DNA of 64,000 nucleotides, taken from assembly GCA_947173945.1 (NCBI GenBank), contig CAMWGV010000008.1, forward strand, positions 1-64,000. The letters are read 5' to 3'. The DNA comes from an uncultured Lachnospiraceae bacterium (GTDB taxonomy: Bacteria > Bacillota > Clostridia > Lachnospirales > Lachnospiraceae). Under the pieces are notes generated by a model, which made no database searches, was not told the DNA's origin, and saw only the letters and a program-made list of their open reading frames with translations. Of the stretch, positions 9,043-17,007 are shown one piece after another (the stretch's first letter is position 1; the number at the start of each line of letters is the position of its first letter). The translations under genes were made by a program, and so were the position numbers.

Positions 9043-9753
9043 TTATCTCACCTCAAATTTGTAGCCCTTGCCCCAAACGGTGCTTATGGACCAGTTATGA
9101 TTGTCGTTAAGCTTCTCACGGAGTCGTTTAATGTGTACGTCAACAGTTCTTGAGTCCCCGATGTACTCATAGCCCCAGAGTCTGTCAAGGAGCTGGTCTC
9201 TTGTGAAAACCTGATTCGGTTTTTTTGCAAGAAAATATAACAGTTCAAGCTCTTTTGGAGGCATTTCTATCTGATGTCCCTCAAAGGTAACGGTATAATT
9301 TGTGATATTGACAAGTAAATCCTCATATTCCACAAAGTCACCCTGGTGTTCCGTTTCAATTGCCACATTTGTTTTATCAGGCATGGTAACAGTACGTCTC
9401 AAAACAGCTTTTACACGTGCGACAAGCTCATTTGAGTCAAACGGCTTAATCATGTAGTCGTCAGCACCTATTTTAAGACCAAGCACCTTGTCAAATACCT
9501 CACCCTTTGCTGAGAGCATGATAATAGGAGTTTGTCTTGTTTTTCGAATCTCCGTACAGACCTCATAGCCGTCGATATCAGGAAGCATGATATCAAGAAG
9601 TATAAGGTGTGGGTTGTATGTTTTGGAAAGTCGTAATGCATCCTTTCCGTTGTATGCTATTTCTGTTGCAAAACATTCCTTCACAAGATACAGTGATATG
9701 AGTTCTGCTATATTTTCATCGTCATCCACAATGAGTATTCTTTGTTTTTCCAT
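9043..9753 (-). CDS. OmpR/PhoB-family response regulator
   Basis: A 236-aa DNA-binding regulator, partner of the adjacent kinase. The receiver domain (about 1-120) carries the acidic pocket (VDDDE), phospho-acceptor Asp54 (ILLDIMLPD) and the conserved Lys (MIKPF). A C-terminal winged helix (about 140-236) ends with RTVDVHIKRLREKL, typical of the OmpR family. It follows mutS2 by 31 bases with an ACGGAGG site, so transcription from the mutS2 promoter is likely. Target genes are unknown. Confidence 0.94.
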   Translation of the reverse strand: MEKQRILIVDDDENIAELISLYLVKECFATEIAYNGKDALRLSKTYNPHLILLDIMLPDIDGYEVCTEIRKTRQTPIIMLSAKGEVFDKVLGLKIGADDYMIKPFDSNELVARVKAVLRRTVTMPDKTNVAIETEHQGDFVEYEDLLVNITNYTVTFEGHQIEMPPKELELLYFLAKKPNQVFTRDQLLDRLWGYEYIGDSRTVDVHIKRLREKLNDNHNWSISTVWGKGYKFEVR

Positions 9754-9784
9754 TCGAAACCTCCGTTGAAATTAAAATATATAG

Positions 9785-12190
9785 TTACAGCTCTACAATT
9801 GTAACGCCGTGTTCTCCCTCGCCGTACTCACCGGCCCGGAAAGATTTAATATGCTTAAGTGTTTTAAGATACCGGTGTATTCCGGCTCTCAGGGCACCGG
9901 TGCCCTTTCCATGAATAATTGTCACCTTTTCCATGTGTGACAAGCAGGCATCATCAAGAAATTTATCGATTTCCATGACAGCCTCATCCACTGTCATTCC
10001 CATAACATTAAGCTCAGGTGAAAATGTCATTGCCTTGTTTATGGAGGAACGTCCCGAACTGTGGCTTCCACCTCCAAGAGCAGGACCTCTTTGCTTGTAT
10101 TTTGCTGCATCAGTAGTAAAATCCGGTTCATTCACAATAAGTAAATCGCTTATATGCAGCCTTGAACTGAGTATACCCATCTGAACGGTAACATTACCCT
10201 TTTGGTCGGGCAGGGTACTTAAAGTGCCCTTGGAGCCCATACTTAAAACGTGAACCTTATCCCCGATATGAAAGTCGGATGCCTTGTGGTTAGAGGTTGG
10301 CTTTTTGACATTATTATCATCTGCATTGTAGGACTTGAGTTTGTCACGCAACATTCCTCTTGAAGCTTCCATGGATTTCATGTCTGATTTTTCAGGGTTG
10401 CTGCGCCACTTGTTATAGTCGCTTATGGTCTTATCGGCTACATCTTTTGCCTCACCAATAATATCTCTTGCTTCGTTTCTTGCCTTTTCCAATATTTCTG
10501 CCTTTTTCCTGTCGAGGCTTTCTTCTTTTTCTAAAAGGCGTTTTTTCAGAATTTCAATTTCATTTTTGTAACGTTCGATTGCCGCTTTGTCAGTATCGAT
10601 TGCTATTTTGTTTTGTTCAAGCTCTGCAATCAGTGTCTCCATATCAACGGTATCGCTGTCAAGCTGCGCTTTTGCACTGTCGATTATGTAATCTGGCAGT
10701 CCGAGCTTGCTTGAAATGGCAAATGCATTTGATTTGCCCGGAATACCAATCATAAGCTTGTAGGTAGGCTTAAGTGTTGCAACATCAAATTCGCATGATG
10801 CATTTTCCACACCGTCAGTGGATAGTGCAAATGTCTTGAGTTCGCTGTAATGTGTTGTTGCCATGCACCGTGCTCCCATATCCTTGAGATGCCCAAGTAT
10901 CGCAATTGCAAGTGCAGCACCCTCCACAGGGTCAGTGCCTCCGCCAAGCTCATCAAAAAGACAAAGAGAGTCGGAAGTGGCATGGTTTACTATATATACA
11001 ATATTACTCATGTGGGATGAGAAGGTTGACAGGCTTTGCTCTATGCTTTGTTCGTCCCCTATATCTGCAAAAACATCATCAAATACGGCCAGCTTCGACC
11101 CCTCGTCGGCAGGAATATGTAACCCGGCCTGTCCCATGAGCGTAAACAGTCCTAAGGTTTTTAACGAAACCGTTTTGCCTCCTGTATTTGGTCCTGTGAC
11201 TATGAGAAGATTATAATCCTCACCCAATCGTATATCTACAGGAACAACGGAATGCTTATCCAGCAGTGGGTGTCTGCCACTGCGTATATCAATAATGCCA
11301 TCCGGGTTAAAAACAGGTTCACTGGCGTTCATTGCACGGGCAAGCTTTGCCCTTGCAAAAATGAAATCAAGCTCAGTGAGCAATTGGGAGTCGTAGGCAA
11401 TATCTTCAACTGCATCCGAAGCCATTTGGCTGAGATTTTCAAGTATTGCTTCTATTTCTAAAAGCTCTGCACCTTCAAGCTCCTTGATTTCGTTATTCAG
11501 GTTAACAACAGACATAGGCTCGATAAAAAGTGTTGAACCGGTCTGGGACCTGTCATGAATCATTCCGGGAAAACTGGAACGGTATTCCTGTTTCACAGGT
11601 ATACAATATCTTCCGTTTCTCATGGTGATAATACTATCCTGAAGCTGCTCCTTTGTTGCATCGCTTTTAATAAGCTTGCTGAGTTGTTGATGCAGCTTAT
11701 CGTTTGTGAGTTTTATGTTGCGTCTTATGGATTTGAGCTTGGCGGATGCATCGTCAGGAAATTCATTTTCCGACAGAATACATCTTTTTATTTCTGAGGA
11801 AATGTGCGTAAGGGGTATAAGCTGGTGAAAACGCTCCGAAAGGCTGTCGGATGGTTTTTCATCCGAAGCGTCATCATAGTTTTTTGCATTTTCACAAACA
11901 GTTAAAAGCGCGGCAATATCTAAAAGCTCCCTTGATGTCAGTGTTGCATTAACCTCAAGACGTTTTATCGAGGAGCCTGTGTCGGAAAGACCTGCAAAGG
12001 ATAAATTCCCCTGCTCCTCAAGACGAAGAAAGGCGTCCCTTGTTTCACACTGAAGTAATCGTATTGTATTGATATCTTTCTGCGGCTTCATTCTGTCACA
12101 GCGGCGTTTTGCCATTGGCGATGCTGCGTATTCTGTAAGCATCGATAATATTTTATTATATTCCAGTAATCGTAAGCTTCGTTTATTCAT
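9785..12190 (-). CDS. mutS2: MutS2 family ATPase/endonuclease
   Basis: 801 aa, the normal length. The core ATPase has Walker A near residues 330-340 (TGPNTGGKT), Walker B (LFDELGGGTDP) and a coiled-coil stretch around residues 520-600. A C-terminal Smr domain occupies the last 80 residues (MTVDEAVMEIDKFL; IIHGKGTGALR). MutS2 suppresses homologous recombination in some bacteria. In Bacillus it was also reported to split collided ribosomes, and which role dominates here cannot be read from sequence. The ATG follows AGAGGA. It is the first gene of a likely operon with the two-component system. Confidence 0.95.
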   Translation of the reverse strand: MNKRSLRLLEYNKILSMLTEYAASPMAKRRCDRMKPQKDINTIRLLQCETRDAFLRLEEQGNLSFAGLSDTGSSIKRLEVNATLTSRELLDIAALLTVCENAKNYDDASDEKPSDSLSERFHQLIPLTHISSEIKRCILSENEFPDDASAKLKSIRRNIKLTNDKLHQQLSKLIKSDATKEQLQDSIITMRNGRYCIPVKQEYRSSFPGMIHDRSQTGSTLFIEPMSVVNLNNEIKELEGAELLEIEAILENLSQMASDAVEDIAYDSQLLTELDFIFARAKLARAMNASEPVFNPDGIIDIRSGRHPLLDKHSVVPVDIRLGEDYNLLIVTGPNTGGKTVSLKTLGLFTLMGQAGLHIPADEGSKLAVFDDVFADIGDEQSIEQSLSTFSSHMSNIVYIVNHATSDSLCLFDELGGGTDPVEGAALAIAILGHLKDMGARCMATTHYSELKTFALSTDGVENASCEFDVATLKPTYKLMIGIPGKSNAFAISSKLGLPDYIIDSAKAQLDSDTVDMETLIAELEQNKIAIDTDKAAIERYKNEIEILKKRLLEKEESLDRKKAEILEKARNEARDIIGEAKDVADKTISDYNKWRSNPEKSDMKSMEASRGMLRDKLKSYNADDNNVKKPTSNHKASDFHIGDKVHVLSMGSKGTLSTLPDQKGNVTVQMGILSSRLHISDLLIVNEPDFTTDAAKYKQRGPALGGGSHSSGRSSINKAMTFSPELNVMGMTVDEAVMEIDKFLDDACLSHMEKVTIIHGKGTGALRAGIHRYLKTLKHIKSFRAGEYGEGEHGVTIVEL

Positions 12191-12371
12191 GCTGATTTTC
12201 CTCTGTGAACAAAGCAGATTCGATGCTGCTGTTCAAATATATCAAATAAAAAGTTTCTGATATATATTTTATAGTATAATCGTCAAAATATAAAGCTTAA
12301 TTTTGCTTGCTTTAAAGGAAATATAGTGTTATCTTGTTTGATAGGAAATGAAAAGGAGCACGGAACGCATA

Positions 12372-13313
12372 ATGAATTATATAAATGAACTCAGGGACGG
12401 AGATATGATATCGGAGGTTTATCTTTGCAAGTCGAAGCTTGATTTAAAAACCAAAGCGGGAAAAAGCTATTATTCCCTTTTGCTTCAGGACAGAACGGGA
12501 ACGGTTGATGCAAAGATTTGGGAGCTTAACAATGGCATATCGCATTTTGAAGCTATGAATTACATAAGAGTTGAGGCGCAGGTAACTACCTTTAACGGAG
12601 CATTGCAGCTAAATATAAAGAGGGTGCGGGTTGCGGATGAGGGAGAGTTTGATCCGTCTGATTATATGCCATGCTCTGAAAAGAATATTGAGGGTATGTA
12701 CAAGGAACTGTTAGGGCTCGTTGAAAGTATAAATGACGCGAATCTTAAGGCACTGTTAAATAAGGTATTTGTGGAAGATGCAGCATTTTCTGCAAGATTT
12801 AAAAAGCATTCGGCTGCAAAATCAATTCATCATGGTTTTATCGGAGGGCTGCTGGAGCATTCGTTATCCGTAGCAAAGCTCTGCGATTATCTTGCAAAGC
12901 AATATCCTATCCTAAAAAGGGATTTGCTTGTTGCAGCAGCTATGCTCCATGATATAGGAAAGGTGGATGAAATTTCTGATTTCCCTGAAAATGATTATAC
13001 GGATCAAGGACAGCTTTTAGGACACATCGTTATGGGAACAATGTTGGTGAGAGAGAAAATCGCAGAGATGGAAAACTTCCCTGAAGGGCTTGCTAATGAG
13101 CTTTTACACTGCATACTTTCCCATCATGGTGAGCTTGAATATGGCTCCCCGAAAAAGCCAGCAATTATAGAGGCACTTGCCTTAGCACATGCGGATAATT
13201 TAGATGCAAAAATGCAGACATTTACCGAGCTGCTTCATGCCAATAAGGACAAAAGCGGATGGCTTGGTTACAGTAAAATGTTTGAGTCAAATGTGAGAAT
13301 TACAGATGATTAA
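12372..13313 (+). CDS. yhaM: YhaM-type 3'-5' exoribonuclease (OB fold plus HD domain)
   Basis: An N-terminal OB-fold nucleic-acid-binding domain (about residues 5-95, YYSLLLQDRTGTVDAKIW) is followed by an HD phosphohydrolase-type domain (about 150-290) with SIHHGFIGGLLEHS and MLHDIGK. This is the architecture of YhaM, a metal-dependent 3'-5' exonuclease for RNA and single-stranded DNA. The start is uncertain: ATG 12372 has AAGGAG 13 bases upstream and the family-like N-terminus MNYINELRDGD; the upstream ATG at 12348 lacks good spacing. The 3' end overlaps rlmD by 8 bases, indicating coupled translation. Confidence 0.88.
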   Translation: MNYINELRDGDMISEVYLCKSKLDLKTKAGKSYYSLLLQDRTGTVDAKIWELNNGISHFEAMNYIRVEAQVTTFNGALQLNIKRVRVADEGEFDPSDYMPCSEKNIEGMYKELLGLVESINDANLKALLNKVFVEDAAFSARFKKHSAAKSIHHGFIGGLLEHSLSVAKLCDYLAKQYPILKRDLLVAAAMLHDIGKVDEISDFPENDYTDQGQLLGHIVMGTMLVREKIAEMENFPEGLANELLHCILSHHGELEYGSPKKPAIIEALALAHADNLDAKMQTFTELLHANKDKSGWLGYSKMFESNVRITDD

Positions 13314-14745
13314 GAATGATTGTTATGAGGTTTACATTGAGGATATAGGAAATGATGGTGAGGGAATAGGGCATATTGAGGACCGCCAGAATGGGAAAAG
13401 CTTTGCCCTGTTTGTTAAAGATACCCTTATCGGTGACAGGGCATTGGTCCGGATTATCAAGGTTAAGAAGACGTATGCCTATGGCAGGGTCGAGCAGATT
13501 ATAGAATCATCACCATACAGGGTTCATCCTGTATGTGAAAAGGCAAGAAGCTGTGGTGGTTGCAGCCTTATGCATATGTCATATGATAAACAGCTTGAAT
13601 ATAAGTGGAACAAGGTTAAGTCATGCCTTGAGAGAATAGGTGGTATCAGCGGAGTGGACGCTATTATGGAGCCACCATACGGAATGGAACTGCCATACTT
13701 TTACAGAAACAAAATGCAGCTTCCTGTCGGAAGGGACAGGGAGGGCAGGATTGTCATAGGCTTTTATGCCGGAAGAACCCATTCCATCGTTGACCTTGAT
13801 AAGTGTCATATCGGTCATCCCGTTAACGATTATATAATAAAATACATGAGAAAATGGTTTCGCAAATTTGACCGTGAAGACATTGCTTACAGTGAGGAAA
13901 GTCACAGCGGACTTGTGCGTCATATTCTTACAAGGGTGGGCTTTCGGACAGGTGAGCTTATGGTGTGCCTTGTCATAAACAAAGATGAGCTTGGTAAGTC
14001 AGAGGGTGAATCGCTAGTATGTCTGCTAAAGGAAGCAGTAAAGGAGTATAACACCTCGAAAGATACGGAACAGGAAATAATTCTCAAAAGCGTAAGTATA
14101 AATATAAATAAAGAAAAGACAAACAGAATATTAGGTTCCCATTGTAAGGTCGTATGGGGACGCAGTTATATACAGGACTATATCGGAGATATTTTATTTA
14201 ATATTTCCCCCATGTCCTTCTATCAGGTAAATCCTGTGCAGACGAAAGCTATTTATGATAAAGCAATAGAGTATGCAGAGCTTAAGGGTGGCGAGACGGT
14301 ATGGGATATGTATTGCGGAATCGGAACCATATCCTTATGTCTTGCAGCGTATGCAGGAAAGGTATTTGGTGTTGAGGTTGTGCCTCAGGCTATAGAGGAT
14401 GCAAAGGAAAATGCACGTGTGAATGGAATTGAAAATGCCAGGTTCTTTTGTGGAAAGGCAGAGGAGGTTGTGCCCGAATTTTATCGGGAAGCTGACAGTG
14501 ACGAGGGAAAGCATCCGGATGTGATTGTTGTTGACCCTCCCAGAAAAGGCTGTGAAAAGGTACTTTTAGATACGATTTCTTTCATGGCTCCCGACCGCAT
14601 TGTTTATGTGAGCTGCGACCCTGCAACACTTGCAAGGGATGTGAAAATCCTGTCAGACAAGGGCTACAGGCCTGAGAAGGTAGCTGTTTTTGACGCATTT
14701 TGTCAGGGAACCCATGTCGAGACGGTGGTACAGCTTTCCCATTAA
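13306..14745 (+). CDS. rlmD: 23S rRNA (uracil-C5)-methyltransferase, RlmD/TrmA family
   Basis: SAM-dependent enzyme that methylates C5 of a uracil in RNA, most likely 23S rRNA (RlmD/RlmCD group). It has an N-terminal TRAM domain (about 1-60), iron-sulfur cysteines near residues 75-85 (CEKARSCGGC) with a further Cys near 166 (DLDKCHIG), a SAM-binding motif (WDMYCGIGTISL), the VVDPPRKGC motif, and a catalytic Cys near 437 (YVSCDPATLARD). Length 479 aa is normal. The exact target uridine cannot be told, because Firmicutes paralogues differ in specificity. Confidence 0.9.
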   Translation: MIKNDCYEVYIEDIGNDGEGIGHIEDRQNGKSFALFVKDTLIGDRALVRIIKVKKTYAYGRVEQIIESSPYRVHPVCEKARSCGGCSLMHMSYDKQLEYKWNKVKSCLERIGGISGVDAIMEPPYGMELPYFYRNKMQLPVGRDREGRIVIGFYAGRTHSIVDLDKCHIGHPVNDYIIKYMRKWFRKFDREDIAYSEESHSGLVRHILTRVGFRTGELMVCLVINKDELGKSEGESLVCLLKEAVKEYNTSKDTEQEIILKSVSININKEKTNRILGSHCKVVWGRSYIQDYIGDILFNISPMSFYQVNPVQTKAIYDKAIEYAELKGGETVWDMYCGIGTISLCLAAYAGKVFGVEVVPQAIEDAKENARVNGIENARFFCGKAEEVVPEFYREADSDEGKHPDVIVVDPPRKGCEKVLLDTISFMAPDRIVYVSCDPATLARDVKILSDKGYRPEKVAVFDAFCQGTHVETVVQLSH

Positions 14746-14774
14746 TGAACAAATTGAGAAGGAATTAGAGCAAT

Positions 14775-14804
14775 AAAAAGTGCCACATTCTGTGGCACTT
14801 TTTA
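14775..14804. terminator. Bidirectional terminator
   Basis: AAAAAGTGCCACA, loop TTC, TGTGGCACTTTTT. With T runs on both strands it serves both rlmD (+) and the convergent lipoprotein gene (-). Confidence 0.9.
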
Positions 14805-14836
14805 TGAATGGGTCGATGCCCTTCAAGTTATGACAG

Positions 14837-15835
14837 TTATTTCGCCTTTAAGTAATAGAGATGTTTATATGTATGTTCCATTTCTATAAAATACAAATAC
14901 CCGTCACTGGTACATGGCGAATGGAATATCGTTCCCGTTGTGTCTGTTTCTTTACCGGAATTTTCTGTTATTTTCTGAATCTCCATTGTATCTAACTGTA
15001 CCAGATAAACATTCTCGTAAGAATCGTCATCCTCACTATAACTCTTAATATCGTCAATCGTTAGAAACATAATAAAATTTCCCGATAATACCGGTTCCAT
15101 TACAGAACCGTAATCCTCCATGCGAATCTGCTTCATTTTACCAAGTTTTCTATCATATATATTTATATAGCTGTCAGTGATTCTGCCCTCGGCATAAGGA
15201 TCCTCCAATTTTTGCGTGAAAACGGTATAGCTGTCAGTTTGACCTACAAAATGAATCTGATCGGATAAATATTCTTTTGGTATCTCCTGTTCCCATCCTG
15301 CAAACGCTTCTGTCAGGTCACGCTCCATTGTATCCCACGCATATTCGCCTTCCTTTGCTTCCAGCGCAACTTCTACGATGGAGGCATTTTCAATTGTGCA
15401 TTTATACATGATATCCTGCTGTTCATTTACCTGATACCAGACAAACTTCCCATTTTCAGTGGTAGCTGAGGCTACGGAGCGTCCCTCATCATAGAGCTTT
15501 TCTGCCAGAAGTTCAAACTCTGAGCTCCCGAAAGCCTGCTTATAGACTGCATATTGTCTGCACATAAAGTCTCTATACGTGTTATCATATGAAACAATGT
15601 AATATGCACCTTCGTCCGTAACCGCATATCCGGCGATTGTTCCTTTTGTTTCTGTAATCTGCTCTTGGTCAGGAAACGCAATCGGTAATGTTCCCTCCTC
15701 GGCACCTATAATTTTCACTACCGGAAGTCCTGATAAATCCATAGACTTAAGCTCATAACTTTTCTTTTTCTTATCGGTACACCCACTTAATAGAAAACAA
15801 CAAATGATAAGTAAAAGAAGACTGTGTTTTTTCAT
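14837..15835 (-). CDS. Lipoprotein of unknown function
   Basis: The N-terminus is a classical lipoprotein signal: MKK, a leucine-rich core and lipobox LLSGC with Cys19. The rest (about 310 residues) is hydrophilic, with repeated Tyr-rich beta-strand-like segments (YAVTDEGAYYIVSYD; SYINIYDRKLGKMKQI), suggestive of a beta-propeller or DUF5050-like fold; no catalytic motif is recognised. Start at ATG 15835 is chosen because GGAGGG lies 8 bases upstream and it gives a proper signal peptide; an in-frame ATG at 15853 would add six residues and lose the ribosome site. It is likely anchored on the outer face of the membrane. Confidence 0.75.
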   Translation of the reverse strand: MKKHSLLLLIICCFLLSGCTDKKKKSYELKSMDLSGLPVVKIIGAEEGTLPIAFPDQEQITETKGTIAGYAVTDEGAYYIVSYDNTYRDFMCRQYAVYKQAFGSSEFELLAEKLYDEGRSVASATTENGKFVWYQVNEQQDIMYKCTIENASIVEVALEAKEGEYAWDTMERDLTEAFAGWEQEIPKEYLSDQIHFVGQTDSYTVFTQKLEDPYAEGRITDSYINIYDRKLGKMKQIRMEDYGSVMEPVLSGNFIMFLTIDDIKSYSEDDDSYENVYLVQLDTMEIQKITENSGKETDTTGTIFHSPCTSDGYLYFIEMEHTYKHLYYLKAK

Positions 15836-15993
15836 ATGTAATCCCTCCTCCAATTATAGGTAGCGTCAAAAGACACCCCCCATTTTTCATTTACTTTAAG
15901 CAACTTTGTTCTGTACTTACAGTATAAACACGCTATATATCCTTTTTGTGTCCTTTTGCAATATCATAATGAATGAGACAATAACGAAAGACT

Positions 15994-16521
15994 TTAAATA
16001 AATATAAGTATGATTACAAAAAGTATCACAGCACCTAAAACAGTCATTATTTGGTTGTTTTTTTTCTTGTTAAAAAAATCCTGTAATTGGGATTCAGGTA
16101 TAAGCGCTTGCTGTTTTGCCATTTTAAAATGCCGATAAATACCTGTAATTATCATAATAATGGCAGAAATGCTGAAAAAACAAAAAGGCGCGTAGTGCAT
16201 TATAGAGTGGGTAATTTTATCAAGCTCTTCAGAGTAGGTTCTGGGATTAAGGCTATAGTTTATATTACCTGCAATAATATAAATTCCGAAGACAAACACG
16301 CCCCATAATAATATGGTTGTAATAATAATATCGCTAAAGGTTGGTTTTTTGGTTTGTTCGTCAGAATTTGCCGCACTGCCCATAAAATCAGCTTTTTTGC
16401 TTTTATTTAATTTGATAAGGGATTTAATGCCTTGCACAATAGCACATACGGATAACAATATCCCAAATAACACTCCGATTATTGTCTCAAAGAAATGTAA
16501 GTCGTCCGAAAAATTATCCAT
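15994..16521 (-). CDS. Small multi-pass membrane protein of unknown function
   Basis: 175 residues with four likely transmembrane segments (roughly 12-34, 65-85, 110-130 and 152-173) and a Lys-rich loop after the first. The start ATG at 16521 is supported by AAGGAAG upstream; an in-frame upstream ATG at 16596 lacks one. It lies 75 bases downstream of the XRE repressor gene and probably shares its autoregulated transcript. Repressor plus small membrane protein pairs occur in immunity and stress modules, but no family is recognised. Confidence 0.7.
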   Translation of the reverse strand: MDNFSDDLHFFETIIGVLFGILLSVCAIVQGIKSLIKLNKSKKADFMGSAANSDEQTKKPTFSDIIITTILLWGVFVFGIYIIAGNINYSLNPRTYSEELDKITHSIMHYAPFCFFSISAIIMIITGIYRHFKMAKQQALIPESQLQDFFNKKKNNQIMTVLGAVILFVIILIFI

Positions 16522-16596
16522 TTTTGTTTCTTCCTTTCTGGTGCTGTTCAAGCTTCTTTGAAATAAAATTTTATCACAAACAGTTATATAGTTCAA

Positions 16597-16812
16597 TTAA
16601 TGCCCATAAGGTTTCTTAATGTCAGTCTGGCATAAAAGGTAGTCAATACTTGTGTTATATATTTTTGAAAGCTTAATTAAAATCTGTGTTGGAATATCAT
16701 TTTCTCCGGTTTCGTACTTTGAGTATCCGGTTTGAGACATGCCAAGCATTGCGGCAAGCTTTGCCTGCGATAAGTCAGCGTCTTCACGTAATGCTCTCAA
16801 TCTGTTGCCCAC
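16597..16812 (-). CDS. XRE-family helix-turn-helix regulator
   Basis: A 71-residue Cro/CI-type DNA-binding protein: RLRALREDADLSQAKLAAM and the recognition helix region SQTGYSKYETGE lie within residues 4-45, and the rest is a short tail. The GTG start at 16812 is preferred because GAGGTGAT stands just upstream; a GTG three codons earlier (16821) has no such site. Two palindromic sites directly upstream (16840-16856 and 16865-16881) suit autorepression. A -10-like box (TATAAT on the minus strand, 16831-16836) touches the first site. Confidence 0.87.
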   Translation of the reverse strand: MGNRLRALREDADLSQAKLAAMLGMSQTGYSKYETGENDIPTQILIKLSKIYNTSIDYLLCQTDIKKPYGH

Positions 16813-16839
16813 TGTAATCACCTCATGGGTATTATATGT

Positions 16840-16881
16840 TAACCTGATACAGGGTATTGATTTCTAACCTGAAATAGGTTA
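16840..16881. promoter_or_regulatory. Paired palindromic operators for the XRE regulator
   Basis: Site 2 (16865-16881) is a perfect 6-bp-arm palindrome, TAACCT-gaaat-AGGTTA. Site 1 (16840-16856) is TAACCT-gatac-AGGGTA, with one mismatch. Their centres are 25 bp apart. Position next to the regulator promoter suggests negative autoregulation; binding is inferred. Confidence 0.75.
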
Positions 16882-16923
16882 GAATATTTCCGTTAAAAAA
16901 AGACAAAAAAAGAGCGTGAAATA

Positions 16924-16932
16924 TGGTATAAT
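16924..16932 (+). promoter_or_regulatory. Extended -10 promoter for the GGDEF gene
   Basis: TGGTATAAT matches the extended -10 consensus (TGnTATAAT). The -35 region is poor. It lies about 75 bp upstream of the start codon at 17008. Confidence 0.55.
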
Positions 16933-17007
16933 AAATATTGAGTGCAAAATTCAATTATATAAATCTTATAGTGAAGGTGTGCGAACTATAATAAAACGGA
17001 GAAAAAT

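Noticed and set aside
11150-11165. GTCCTAAGG-like string inside mutS2
   Set aside because: Only one arm is present and it is coding sequence; no palindrome forms.
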